Assembly: GCA_963843565.1 (NCBI GenBank)
Contig: CAWJKY010000003.1
Coordinates: forward strand, 620,001-684,000
Reading direction: 5' to 3'
Length of the DNA: 64,000 bases
Origin: DASZQY01 sp963843565
GTDB taxonomy: Bacteria > Pseudomonadota > Alphaproteobacteria > Rhizobiales > Kaistiaceae
In this document: positions 27,271 through 37,948 of the stretch, piece by piece
Numbering within the stretch: the first letter of the stretch is position 1
How the letters are laid out: every line of letters starts with the position of its first letter
Position numbers and translations under genes: made by a program
Notes under the pieces: generated by a model
What the model was told of the DNA's origin: nothing
What the model saw: only the letters and a program-made list of their open reading frames with translations
Database searches by the model: none

Positions 27271-28494
27271 CTACCCGGCCCGCAGAAGATCGGCGAGGCT
27301 GGCGGCGACGATCTCGGTTGCGGCGCGCAGGTCGCTCAGCTGCAGGTGCTCGTCGGCGCCGTGGGCGTTGGCTTCGAGGATCGAGCGCGGGCCGGCCCCA
27401 TAGAGCACGGTCGGGATGCCGGCGGCGGCGTAGTGGCGGGCGTCGGTGTAGAGCGGCACGCCGGTCGGCTTGACCGGCACGCCGAGAATGCGCTCGGCAT
27501 TCCCCGCGATGACAGCGGAGAGCGCGTCCGTGCCGGCCAATGGCCGAAGCGGCTCGGCGAGCATGATCCGCCGGCAGGCGATCGAGACATCGGCCTTTTT
27601 GGGCAATGCCGATTCGATCAGCGAAATCAGCGCCTTCTCGACCGCTTCGCCGTCCTCGTCGGGGATGATGCGACGATCGATGCGCAGCTGGATGCGGTCC
27701 GGGACGACGTTGGTGTTGATGCCGCCGGAGATCAGCCCGACGGTGATCTGCGGCGAGCCGATGCCCGGCTCGGCGCTGACGATGCCGGCTAACCGGGCCC
27801 GCTCGGCGTAGATCGCGGCGAGCACCGGCACCGCCGCCTCGAGCGCATCGGCGCCGCTCGCCGGCATGGCCGCATGCGCCTGGCGCCCGCGGATCGTCAC
27901 TTCCAGATGCAGCACGCCGTTGTGGGCGATGGTGATGGCGTAGGAGAAGCCGGCGGAAATCGCCAGCGTCGCCTTGGTCAGCCCCCGATCGATGAGCCAC
28001 TTCGGTCCGACGATGCCGCCGGCCTCCTCGTCGTAGGTGAAGTGCAGCTCGATGGCGCCATCAAGGCCCACAGCGTTGTCCACGAGCGCCTTCAGGGCAA
28101 ATGCGTAGGTCGCAAAGTCCGATTTCGAGACCGCCACGCCGCGACCATAGAGCGCGCCGTCCTTTTCCTTGGCGCCGTACGGATCGACCGTCCACCCCTC
28201 GCCCGGCGGCACCACGTCGCCGTGCGCGTTGAGCGCGATCGTCGGTCCCTTGGCGGCGCCGAACGTCCTCCGCACGATCAGGTTGGTGACGCTGACCATG
28301 CCGTTGGCGCGCACCAGCTCCTCAGGCACCGGGTGGCGCTCGACCACGAAACCCAGCTGTTCCAATTCCACGGCCGCCACGTCGGCGGCCGGCGCGCAGT
28401 CTCCCGGCGGGTTGTCGCTCGGCACGCGGACCAGCGCCTTCAGGAAGGCAACCTCGCGTTCCCAATTGGCGTCGATGGTGGCGGCGAGGGTCAT
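27271..28494 (-). CDS. M20-family metallopeptidase (ArgE/DapE-like)
   Basis: A 407-residue zinc amidohydrolase. The first metal ligand is in LNAHGDVVPPGEGW near residue 80. The bridging aspartate follows in the block with VAVSKSDFATYAFA. The catalytic EE pair is in TYDEEAGGIVGPK near 137. A dimerisation domain with GRQAHAAMPASGADALEAAV is seen near 200-220. Members deacylate N-acyl amino acids or dipeptides. It overlaps the allantoate-type amidohydrolase by four bases and is thus in the purine operon. It might process ureido compounds from allantoate breakdown, but that is speculation. Confidence 0.85.
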   Translation of the reverse strand: MTLAATIDANWEREVAFLKALVRVPSDNPPGDCAPAADVAAVELEQLGFVVERHPVPEELVRANGMVSVTNLIVRRTFGAAKGPTIALNAHGDVVPPGEGWTVDPYGAKEKDGALYGRGVAVSKSDFATYAFALKALVDNAVGLDGAIELHFTYDEEAGGIVGPKWLIDRGLTKATLAISAGFSYAITIAHNGVLHLEVTIRGRQAHAAMPASGADALEAAVPVLAAIYAERARLAGIVSAEPGIGSPQITVGLISGGINTNVVPDRIQLRIDRRIIPDEDGEAVEKALISLIESALPKKADVSIACRRIMLAEPLRPLAGTDALSAVIAGNAERILGVPVKPTGVPLYTDARHYAAAGIPTVLYGAGPRSILEANAHGADEHLQLSDLRAATEIVAASLADLLRAG

Positions 28495-29756
28495 GCGTCC
28501 TTTCCCTCCGCGATTTGCAGGATCGTGCGGATCAGCGCCTCGATGGCGAGGCCCATGTCCTCGACCGACACGAACTCGCGCGGATTGTGGCTGATGCCGG
28601 CGCGGCAGCGCACGAACATCATGCCGATGTCGGTGAGGCGGATCATCGCCTGACCGTCGTGACCGGCGCCCGACATGAGCTCGCGCGGCGCCTTGCCGGC
28701 CACCTCGGTGATCCCCGCGGCAAGCGCACGGCGAAGGCGCGGGGCGGCGACCGCGACCGGCTTCTCGTGGACCGTCTCGATGCCCACCACGACGCCGCGC
28801 CGCGATCCGATGCGCCGGGCCTGCCGGCGAATTTCGGCAACCGCCGCGGCAAGCGTTTCATCGTCGGCGGCGCGCACGTCGATGCTGAATTCCGCCGTCC
28901 CGGGGATGACGTTGCTGGCCCCGGGCGCGACCCGAATCTCGCCGACGGTGGCGACCAGCGATGCCTTGTTGCTGGCGCTCGCGACCTGCTCGACCAGCAG
29001 GATCATCTCGGCGGCGCCGGCCAGTGCGTCGTGCCGCACCTTCATCGGCACGGTGCCGGCATGGCCGGCTTCGCCGCGCACCTGCACCCGGTAGCGCCCC
29101 TGCCCGGCGATCGCCGAGACGACGCCCAGCGGCTCGCCCGCCTGTTCGAGAACCGGGCCCTGCTCGATATGCACCTCGAGATAGCCGAGCACGTCCGGCC
29201 GCCGATAGGCTTCCGCCTCGATATGGTCGGGGTCGCCGCCGAATTCGGCTAGGGCGGCGCGCATGGTCATGCCCTCCGCGTCGACCAGCTCCATCACGGT
29301 GGGGTCGACCGCACCGGCGATCGCCGAAGACGAGATCAGCGTCTTAGGAAAGCGCACCCCTTCCTCGTCGCCGAAGGCCAGCACCTCGACCGCGAACGGA
29401 AGCGCAATGCCGCGGGTCTGCAGTTCATCGGCGGCGATGATGGCGGCGGCGACCCCGAAGTTGCCGTCGTAGCGACCGGCGTCGACCACGGTGTCGATAT
29501 GCGAGCCGACCAGCAGGCGCTTCCTGGCGCGCGGGCCGTCGCGGCCGGCGGCGAGCAGGCCGTGCATGGTGCCGGCGGCGTCCATGCGCACCGTCAGGCC
29601 GGCGCGACGCATCCACGCGCCGACCAGTTCGGCGGCGCGCTTGTGCTCCGCCGTCAGGTAGAGCCGGGTGAGCTGCCCTTCGACGGCGCTGATCGTCGCC
29701 AGCGCGTCGATCATGGCCTGGGCGCGTTCGCCGAGCGCCACGGTGTCGACAGTCAT
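28491..29756 (-). CDS. allC: Allantoate amidohydrolase / N-carbamoyl-amino-acid hydrolase family
   Basis: A 421-residue M20/M28-type Zn or Mn amidohydrolase. Metal ligands are in LLVGSHIDTVVDAGRYDGNFGV (positions about 78-99, given here as a span with His and Asp) and GDEEGVRF near 128. The dimerisation insert contains GEAGHAGTVPM near 225, and SGAGHDGQAM near 385 holds the substrate-binding His. Sequence alone does not separate AllC from hydantoin-pathway carbamoylases. The neighbours UraD, PuuD, UraH and XdhABC favour allantoate. It would release ammonia and CO2 from allantoate to ureidoglycine/ureidoglycolate. Start ATG at 29756 overlaps the UraD stop by four bases. Confidence 0.82.
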   Translation of the reverse strand: MTVDTVALGERAQAMIDALATISAVEGQLTRLYLTAEHKRAAELVGAWMRRAGLTVRMDAAGTMHGLLAAGRDGPRARKRLLVGSHIDTVVDAGRYDGNFGVAAAIIAADELQTRGIALPFAVEVLAFGDEEGVRFPKTLISSSAIAGAVDPTVMELVDAEGMTMRAALAEFGGDPDHIEAEAYRRPDVLGYLEVHIEQGPVLEQAGEPLGVVSAIAGQGRYRVQVRGEAGHAGTVPMKVRHDALAGAAEMILLVEQVASASNKASLVATVGEIRVAPGASNVIPGTAEFSIDVRAADDETLAAAVAEIRRQARRIGSRRGVVVGIETVHEKPVAVAAPRLRRALAAGITEVAGKAPRELMSGAGHDGQAMIRLTDIGMMFVRCRAGISHNPREFVSVEDMGLAIEALIRTILQIAEGKDA

Positions 29757-30274
29757 GGCGTCACGCGGTCTTCGAGGCGGAAGCGCATGATGCGCGCCAC
29801 CTGCGTGAGCGCCATGCGGAATTCCACGTCGTGGGGCGAATCGAGCCGCTTCTCGAAGGCGGCGAGCACGTCGTGCTTGGTGGCGCCGCGCACCGCGAGG
29901 ATGAACGGAAAGCCGTGCCGGTCGCGATAGGCCTGGTTGAGGGCGATGAACGCGTCGTATTCGTCCGGGGTCAGATTGCCGAGCCCGGCGCTCGCCTGCT
30001 CGGTGCGCGAGTCGGGGGTCACCTCCCCCGCCATGGCGGCCTTGCCCGCCAGATCGGGGTGGGCGAGCAGCAGATCGATCTGCCGGGTCCGATCGGCGCG
30101 GACGATTGCCTTTCCGAAGGCGTCGCACATCGCTTGCCGCGAGCGGAACGGGCGATCCTCCTCGGCCCGTTCGGCGACCCAGGGCGCGTGCTCGGCCACG
30201 TCGCCAAAGGTGGCAACGAACTCGGCCGCGCTCATCGCGTTCACGTCGTCGATGGATACTGGAAAGGCTGTCAT
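29753..30274 (-). CDS. uraD: OHCU decarboxylase
   Basis: A 173-residue protein that decarboxylates 2-oxo-4-hydroxy-4-carboxy-5-ureidoimidazoline to S-allantoin, the last step of uricolysis. Family motifs are FGDVAEHAPWVAE near residues 23-35, the catalytic-histidine segment LLAHPDLAGKAA near 68-79, and LNQAYRDRHGFPFILAVRG near 112-130. The length is standard for UraD. Its stop overlaps the allantoate amidohydrolase start, and PuuD lies 22 bases upstream in the same direction, so the three form one operon. Confidence 0.93.
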   Translation of the reverse strand: MTAFPVSIDDVNAMSAAEFVATFGDVAEHAPWVAERAEEDRPFRSRQAMCDAFGKAIVRADRTRQIDLLLAHPDLAGKAAMAGEVTPDSRTEQASAGLGNLTPDEYDAFIALNQAYRDRHGFPFILAVRGATKHDVLAAFEKRLDSPHDVEFRMALTQVARIMRFRLEDRVTP

Positions 30275-30296
30275 GGTCGGGCTTTCGCCCGACCTT

Positions 30297-31478
30297 CTAG
30301 CGGCTCAGGAGGAACGCGCCAAGCTGGCGTCGCTCCTCGGCTGTGATGTGGGTCTCGTTACCGAGCGGCATGGTGTCGCCGTTGACCGCCTGGGCCATGA
30401 TCTGGTCGGCGTGGCGGCGGATTTCCGCGACGCTGGTGAGGATCACCCCCTTGGGCGGCGCGTCGAAGCCCTCGTGGGTCGGGTGGGCCGCATGGCACAT
30501 GACGCAGTGCGTGCCGACGATCGCCAGGGCCTGCGCGTCTGAAACCTCCAGGTTGGCCATCGCCGGGTCGGTGCGCGGCACTGTCAGCCAGACGGCGATT
30601 GCGGTCGCGACGGCGGCGACCGGCAGCGTCCAGCCGATCTTCTCGAAGGGATCGCCGGCCTCGTGGCGATTGAAGAAGTGGCGCACCGAAGCGCCGACGA
30701 TGATGATCAGCGCGACCAGCAGCCAGGCCTGCTTGTTGCCCGTGAGGAAGGGATAATGGCTGCTCACCATCATCACCAGCACCGGCAGCGTCAGGTAGTT
30801 GTTGTGCACCGAGCGCTGCTTGCCGATCGCGCCGAGGCGCGGGTCGGGTTCCTCGTGCGCCATCAGCGAGGCGACGATCTTCTTCTGGTTCGGGATGATG
30901 ACGCCGAACACGTTCACGGCCATGAACGTGCCGATGAACGCGCCGACGTGGATCAGTGCGCCACGTCCGGAAAACAGGTGGGTGAAGATCCACCCTGCCC
31001 CGACGATCAGGACGAACACCGCGATCGCGAGCAGCGTCGTGTGCCTGCCCACCCACGATTTGCACAGCCGGTCGTAGATGAGCCAGCCGGCGGCGAGGCT
31101 GGCGACGGACAGGAAGATCGCCTGGCTCGGCAGCATCGGCTGGATCGAACTGTCGATCAGGAAGACGTTGGCGTTCCAGTAGTACTGGAGGATCAGTAAC
31201 CCGAAACCGGTGACCCAGGTCAGGTAGGCTTCCCACTGGTACCAGAGGAGATCGGGCGGCAGCTCCTTGGGCGCCACCAGGAACTTCTCGACATGATAGA
31301 AGCCGCCGCCGTGAACTTCCCACGCGGTGCCGTAGACGCCCTCGCGCATCTTCTCGCGCTTGCGCAGCGAGAGGTCGAGGGCGATGAAATAGAACGACGT
31401 TCCGATCCAGCCGATGCCGACGATCATGTGGGCCCAGCGGAAGGCGAGGTTCAGCCAGTCGACGATGTAGGTCGGCAT
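30297..31478 (-). CDS. puuD: Urate hydroxylase PuuD (membrane, with C-terminal cytochrome c domain)
   Basis: A 393-residue integral membrane enzyme that oxidises urate to 5-hydroxyisourate. About eight hydrophobic helices cover residues 10-300, with the conserved HMIVGIGWIGTSFYF near 17-31 and EVHGGGFYHVEKF near 54-66. The C-terminal domain has a heme c motif CVMCH at 325-329, an arrangement typical of bacterial PuuD. Electrons would pass to the respiratory chain instead of oxygen being used as in soluble UOX. It lies upstream of uraD on the same strand. Confidence 0.94.
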   Translation of the reverse strand: MPTYIVDWLNLAFRWAHMIVGIGWIGTSFYFIALDLSLRKREKMREGVYGTAWEVHGGGFYHVEKFLVAPKELPPDLLWYQWEAYLTWVTGFGLLILQYYWNANVFLIDSSIQPMLPSQAIFLSVASLAAGWLIYDRLCKSWVGRHTTLLAIAVFVLIVGAGWIFTHLFSGRGALIHVGAFIGTFMAVNVFGVIIPNQKKIVASLMAHEEPDPRLGAIGKQRSVHNNYLTLPVLVMMVSSHYPFLTGNKQAWLLVALIIIVGASVRHFFNRHEAGDPFEKIGWTLPVAAVATAIAVWLTVPRTDPAMANLEVSDAQALAIVGTHCVMCHAAHPTHEGFDAPPKGVILTSVAEIRRHADQIMAQAVNGDTMPLGNETHITAEERRQLGAFLLSR

Positions 31479-31601
31479 GGCGTCAGGCGGTTTTCTGCTT
31501 CACGGGCTGCGACGTCCCCTCTGCGGTCTCAGCTTGGCAAGCCTGCGTGCGGCACGCCCGGCCGCCCGTCAAATGCGCACGCAAGTTGCGGGCCATGCTC
31601 G

Positions 31602-32111
31602 TCACCGATGCTGGGCCGGCGGCGGCTTTTTGCCATCGTCCGTGGCCGCCTCGCGCTTCGCCACCAGAGTATCGCAACCGGGGTAGTCGATGGCGAGGGT
31701 CAGCGTGCCGTCGGCGTCCGGCATCGCGCCTGCGAGCGGAATGGTGTCGTAGTCGGGCGGCTGATCGATCCACGCCCCGGGCTTCAGGTCGATGCCACCC
31801 GCGCCGTAGGCGCCGCTGAGTTTGAAGCTTCCCGACGGCACGTCTCGATTCGACGGGTCAGGAAAGAACGCGAACTCGCCGGAAAGCTTTCCCTCGCCCA
31901 GATCCCTGAGGGTCAGGCGCACGCCGGTCAGGCCCTGCCCGCAGCGGTAGGTGCCAACCCAGACGCCGCCGGGCGAAGCCGTCGACACGTCCGGGGTATC
32001 GGGCCGGTTGACCGGGTGGGTATTGGCCGGGTCGACCGCGCCGACGGGCGCGGTGGTGGCGGCAAGCACCATCAGCGCAAAGAGGGCGGGCGCAGCGTTG
32101 CGAAACCACAT
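31602..32111 (-). CDS. Secreted protein of unknown function
   Basis: A 169-residue protein with a clear Sec signal peptide (MWFRN, hydrophobic core, cleavage near PVGA-VD at about residue 26). The mature part is a single beta-rich domain with two cysteines in GTYRCGQG and DYPGCDT, and the blocks GVWVGTYRC, LSGEFAFFPDP and GAWIDQPPDY. I recognise the layout from uncharacterised secreted or lipoprotein domains but cannot name a function. It lies between the BMP-type receptor (88 bases upstream) and puuD (123 bases downstream) in the purine locus. The ATG at 32111 was chosen because it starts the signal peptide. Confidence 0.65.
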   Translation of the reverse strand: MWFRNAAPALFALMVLAATTAPVGAVDPANTHPVNRPDTPDVSTASPGGVWVGTYRCGQGLTGVRLTLRDLGEGKLSGEFAFFPDPSNRDVPSGSFKLSGAYGAGGIDLKPGAWIDQPPDYDTIPLAGAMPDADGTLTLAIDYPGCDTLVAKREAATDDGKKPPPAQHR

Positions 32112-32198
32112 GAGGGTTGCTTCTCCGACACAAAGCGAAAACAGGCGCGCCTCTTGTCGGAGGCGCGCCCGCATTTTCACGTAAACGACGTCCGACGC

Positions 32199-33275
32199 CT
32201 ATTGCTGCGGCATCTGCGCGTCGATGCCCTTCACGTAGTAGTTGATGCTGTTGATGTCGGCGTCGGGCATGACTTCACCGGGTTTCACGACCAGCGTGCC
32301 GTCTTGCTTGGTGACCGGACCGGAGAACACGACGAGTTTGCCGCTCTTGATGTCGTCGATGGTCTTCTCGGCCATCGCCTTGACGTCGTCGGGCATGTTG
32401 GCCAGCGGCCCGACGACCACGTCGCCCTCGGCCATGCCGGCCCAGGTCTCGTGCGTCTTCCAGGTTCCATCGAGCACGGCCTGCACTTCCTTGATGTAGT
32501 ACGGACCCCACTCGTCGATCAGCGACGCGAGCTGCGCTTTCGGGCCGAAGCTCGTCATGTCGGCCGACTGACCGAAGGCGAAGATGCCGGCCTTTTCGGC
32601 GACCTGCATGGCGGCCGGCGAGTCGGTGTGCTGAACGAGAATGTCAGCGCCCTGGTCGACCAGCGTCTTGGCCGCGTCGGCTTCCTTGCCGGGGTCGAAC
32701 CACGAGTTCACCCAGACGATCTTGATCTTGAAATCCGGATTGACCGACTGGGCGCCGAGCATGAAGGCGTCGATGCCCATGATGACTTCCGGAATCGGAA
32801 ACGACACGATGTAGCCGGCGACCCCCGACTTCGACATCTTCGCGGCGATCTGGCCCTGGACGTAGCGGCCCTGGTACCAGCGCAGGTTATACGTCGACAT
32901 GTTGTCGGCGGTCTTGTAGCCGGACATGTGCTCGAACTTCACGTCGGGGAACTTCTTGGCGTCGGCGAGCGTGCCGTCCATGAAACCGAACGAAGTCGTG
33001 AAGATCAATCCACAGCCGGAGCGCGCCAGGCGTTCGACGACGCGTTCCGCATCGGGGTCCTGGACGTTCTCGACATAGGTGGTTGCGTCGACCTTGTCGC
33101 CGAACTCCTTTGCCACGGCCTGACGACCGAGATCGTGTTGCTCGCTGAAACCGCCGTCGTTGTGCGGGCCAGGGTAGATCCAGCATACCTTGAGCTTGTC
33201 CGCCGCCTGGGACCCGCCCATGGCGACGACCATCAATGCGGCCGCTGCTCCCGCAGCCACTAACAGTCTGCGCAT
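32199..33275 (-). CDS. BMP-family (PnrA-like) ABC transporter substrate-binding protein
   Basis: A 358-residue periplasmic receptor. The signal peptide spans about residues 1-24 (MRRLLVAAGAAAALMV, cleavage at SQAA). The mature domain starts KVCWIYPGPHNDGGFSEQHD and carries VWVNSWFDPGKEADAAKTLVDQGADI near 198-223, both typical of BMP-family nucleoside or purine receptors. The gene lies 91 bases downstream of the second permease of the same importer and has its own upstream palindrome. In the middle of a purine-degradation locus, uptake of xanthine, urate, allantoin or a nucleoside is expected. Confidence 0.9.
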   Translation of the reverse strand: MRRLLVAAGAAAALMVVAMGGSQAADKLKVCWIYPGPHNDGGFSEQHDLGRQAVAKEFGDKVDATTYVENVQDPDAERVVERLARSGCGLIFTTSFGFMDGTLADAKKFPDVKFEHMSGYKTADNMSTYNLRWYQGRYVQGQIAAKMSKSGVAGYIVSFPIPEVIMGIDAFMLGAQSVNPDFKIKIVWVNSWFDPGKEADAAKTLVDQGADILVQHTDSPAAMQVAEKAGIFAFGQSADMTSFGPKAQLASLIDEWGPYYIKEVQAVLDGTWKTHETWAGMAEGDVVVGPLANMPDDVKAMAEKTIDDIKSGKLVVFSGPVTKQDGTLVVKPGEVMPDADINSINYYVKGIDAQMPQQ

Positions 33276-33311
33276 TCGCTTACTCCTCTGTGTGACGCCT
33301 ATTTCGGTTTC

Positions 33312-33327
33312 TTGAACGTCTGGTCAA
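33312..33327. promoter_or_regulatory. TTGA-N8-TCAA palindrome upstream of the purine receptor gene
   Basis: TTGAACGTCTGGTCAA is an imperfect palindrome (fits TTGA-N-C-N4-G-N-TCAA) 37 bases upstream of the receptor start. On the minus strand it contains TTGACC, a -35-like hexamer. It could be the operator that gives the receptor gene its own control inside the transporter operon. No second copy was found by eye. Confidence 0.35.
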
Positions 33328-33366
33328 AAACCATACAGGATTCATGCCATGCCTGCCATGCGCTGG

Positions 33367-34287
33367 CTAATTATCGGGCACGAACGTGCGGGCCAGCGAG
33401 GCCGGGGTGTTGATCTTCAGGAGCGCCTTGTTCCGCGAAATCACGACCAGCACGATGACCGTAATCAGGTATGGCAGCGCGGTCAGGAACTGGGATGGAA
33501 TCCCCAGGCCGAAGGCCTGCGCGTTGAGCTGCAGAATGCTGACGCCACCGAACAGCAGCGCGCCGATCGCGATGCGCCACGGCAGCCAGGTGCCGAACAC
33601 CACCAGCGCGATCGCGATCCAGCCGCGGCCGGCGGTCATCGCCTGCGTCCACTGCGGCGTATAGACCAGCGACAGGTACGCCCCGCCGAGGCCGGCACAG
33701 GCGCCGCCGAAGACGACCGCCATGAACCGCACCCGCAGAACCGGGTAGCCGAGGGCGTGCGCCGAGGCGTGGCTGTCGCCGACGGCGCGCACGATCAGTC
33801 CGCCGTTCGTGCGGAAGAGAAACCACCACACCGCGATCGTCAGCACGACCGCGACGTAGACCAGCGGGTCCTCACCGAAGATCGGCGGTCCGATCAGCGG
33901 AATGTCGCTGATGAGCGGAATGTGGATGCGCGGCACGTTGAGTCCGGGCAAGCCGGTGTAGGCGTTGCCGATCAGTCCCGACAAGCCGAGGCCGAACAGC
34001 GTCAGTGCGATGCCGGAGGCGTTCTGATTGGCAGCGAAGACGAGCGTGATCAGGCCGAAGAGCGCGCCCATGACCGCACCTGCGGCGATCCCGCAAACCA
34101 CACCGATCACCGGCGTGCCGGTGATGTGACCGCCGGCGAAGCCCATCACCGCGCCCACCGCCATCATGCCCTCGACGCCGAGGTTGAGGACGCCCGAACG
34201 TTCGGCGATCAACTCGCCGAGGGCCGCGAACAGCAGAGGTGTTGCCGCGGTCACGATTGTCAGCAGGATTCCTTCGACCATCGTCAT
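33367..34287 (-). CDS. BMP-type ABC transporter permease 2 (NupQ/YufQ-like)
   Basis: A 306-residue permease with 8-9 hydrophobic helices. Family landmarks are PLLFAALGELIAERSGVLNLGVEGMM near residues 14-39 and the loop FRTNGGLIVRAVGDSHASAHALG near 155-177. The ATG at 34287 lies four bases beyond the stop of the preceding permease; the in-frame extension upstream would overlap that gene. With the preceding permease, the double ATPase and the BMP receptor, it forms a complete nucleoside/purine importer. Confidence 0.9.
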   Translation of the reverse strand: MTMVEGILLTIVTAATPLLFAALGELIAERSGVLNLGVEGMMAVGAVMGFAGGHITGTPVIGVVCGIAAGAVMGALFGLITLVFAANQNASGIALTLFGLGLSGLIGNAYTGLPGLNVPRIHIPLISDIPLIGPPIFGEDPLVYVAVVLTIAVWWFLFRTNGGLIVRAVGDSHASAHALGYPVLRVRFMAVVFGGACAGLGGAYLSLVYTPQWTQAMTAGRGWIAIALVVFGTWLPWRIAIGALLFGGVSILQLNAQAFGLGIPSQFLTALPYLITVIVLVVISRNKALLKINTPASLARTFVPDN

Positions 34288-34291
34288 GGCG

Positions 34292-35363
34292 TCAACTCGC
34301 GCTCGTGAGGGTTCTGGCTGGAACCGCACGCACAATCCGCAGGCGGTAGAAGATCAGCGTATCGCACGCCAGCACGTAGAAAAGCAGCATTCCCTGGAAG
34401 ACCTGCGTGGTCTGGTCGGAGATGCCCAGCGAAATCTGTGCCCCTTCGCCGCCCATGTAGGACAGCGCCAGAAGCACGCCGGCGAGGAGGATGCCGACCG
34501 GGTGCAGCCGGCCGAGGAAGGCGACGATGATCGCCGTGAAGCCGTAGCCCGGCGAAATGGTCGTCCGGAACTGGCCGATGGAGCCGGCCACTTCGCAGAT
34601 GCCGGCCAGCCCGGCCAGGCCGCCTGAGATCAGCATCGCCAGCATCACCATGCGGTGCCGGTTGAAGCCGCCGAATTCGCCGGCGCGTGGCGATTGGCCG
34701 ATAACGCGGATCTTGAAACCGGTGATCGTCCGCTCGGTCAGGAACCAGGTGGCCGCCACCACGATCAGAACGAACACCACGTTGAGCCGGATGCTGTCGC
34801 CGAGAATGACCGGAAGGACCTGCCCGTCGATGAACGGGTGGCTGTTGGGAAAGTTGTGTCCGGCCGGATCGCGCCAGGGCGTGCGCGCGAGATAGTCGAC
34901 GAGAAGATTGGCCACGTAGACCAGCATCAGGGTGGTCAGCGTCTCGTTGGCGTTGAAGCGGTTCTTGAGCCACGCCGGAATGGCGGCGTAGACCATTCCG
35001 CCAAGGATGCCCATGAGCATCATCAGGGTCAGCGGAACGAAGCCGCCCCATTCCGGAAAATAGATCGGAATGATCGACCCGAAGATCGCGCCGACAGCGT
35101 ATTGCCCCTCGGCGCCGATGTTCCAGACGTTCGACTGGTAACAGAACGACAGCCCGACCGCGATGAGCACGATCGGCGCGGCCTTGATGATCACGTTTTC
35201 AAACGACCAGAAGGCCGTCAGCGGATCGATGAAGTAGAGGTAGAGCGCCTGAAAGGGGTCGATCCCCATGATCGCGAAGATGATGAAGAACGTCACCAGC
35301 GCCAGCACGATCGCAAGCACGGGCGACAGGAATGTCATCGCCCGGCTCGGCTTGGGCCGACGG

Positions 35364-35380
<17 letters not shown>
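34292..35380 (-). CDS. BMP-type ABC transporter permease 1 (NupP/YufP-like)
   Basis: A 362-residue permease with roughly ten helices. The central part has APIVLIAVGLSFCYQSNVWNIGAEGQY near residues 67-93 and FNANETLTTLMLVYVANLL near 140-158, both typical of the BMP/nucleoside family. The ATG at 35380 lies inside the end of the ATPase gene, an overlap of 17 bases, which suggests translational coupling. An open extension upstream is rich in arginine and looks non-coding. Confidence 0.9.
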
Positions 35381-36946
<1,566 letters not shown>

Positions 36947-36947
<1 letters not shown>

Positions 36948-37948
36948 CAGCCCCGCCCCTGCCTTTCGCGCTTGCCCTCGTCGCGCGGCACCGCGGCCTG
37001 CCGCAACGCCTCATCCCTGATCAGCAGTTCCGCGACGGTCGCCGCCGCGATCGCCGCCGGTGCCTTGCCGTGTATGCCGGCAACCCCGATGGGACAGACC
37101 AGTTCGGCGATGCGTTCCGGCGGAATGCCAGCCGCTGTCATCTGATGCACAAAGCGCGCCCGTTTGCTTTTCGAGCCGATCAGCCCGACGTAGGGGAAGC
37201 GGCCGTCGGCAAGCGCAGCGCTGACCACCGCCAGATCGAGCGGGTGGCTGTGGGTCATGGCCAGCACGAAGCTGCCAGAGCCCGCCCGCGCCAGCTCGAT
37301 CGCCGGGTCGGTGAACTGCCTGGCGGTCGTGTTGCCCGGCGTGAACCCGGGAAACGCATCCGGCCGCGAATCGAACCAGGTGACCGCGAACGGCAGCGGC
37401 GCCAGAGCGAAGATCAGCGCCCGCCCGACATGCCCGGCGCCGAATAGAAGCAGCGGCCGGCGGTCGTCGCCAAAGCCTTCGCTGAGGACGCCGGCTGCGT
37501 AGCTGGCGCTGTCCGGCGCCAGGTCACCGTCCGCGACGATCTCGCGCACGATCCCGTCGGTCGCCGAAAGCCTGCCGCGCGTGGTGAGGCTTCCGACCGC
37601 CTCGCGCTCCGCCAGCGCCGTGACGGCATCGCGTTTGTCCAGCTCGATCAGCTCGACGATCAGCTCGACGTTGCCGCCGCAGCACTGGCCAAGCTCCGGG
37701 CCGAGCGCGAAGCCGCGCGCCTCGGCCTTGGGCGCGCTCGGGTTGGAAAGCGCGGCCTGAGCGATGGCGATCGCCTTCCATTCCAGCGTGCCGCCGCCGA
37801 TGGTGCCGCTAAACGTCCCGTCCGGGTTGACGATCAGGCGGGCGCCGGCCTCGCGCGGCGAGGAGCCGCGGGTCGCGGCGAGGGTGACCATCGCGGCCCG
37901 GCCGTGACGGTCGAGCGCGCCGAGCACCGTTTCCCAGACGCGCATCAT
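36947..37948 (-). CDS. xdhC: Xanthine dehydrogenase accessory protein XdhC
   Basis: A 333-residue maturation factor that binds molybdenum cofactor, promotes its sulfuration and inserts it into XdhB. The N-terminal XdhC/CoxI domain has ATRGSSPREAGARLIV near residues 25-40 and GTIGGGTLEW near 48-57. The C-terminal Rossmann-like domain has LLLFGAGHVGRALI near 165-178, MTHSHPLDL near 233 and YVGLIGSKSKRARF near 254-267. It overlaps xdhB by four bases. Its presence shows that a working molybdo-enzyme is made. Confidence 0.94.
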
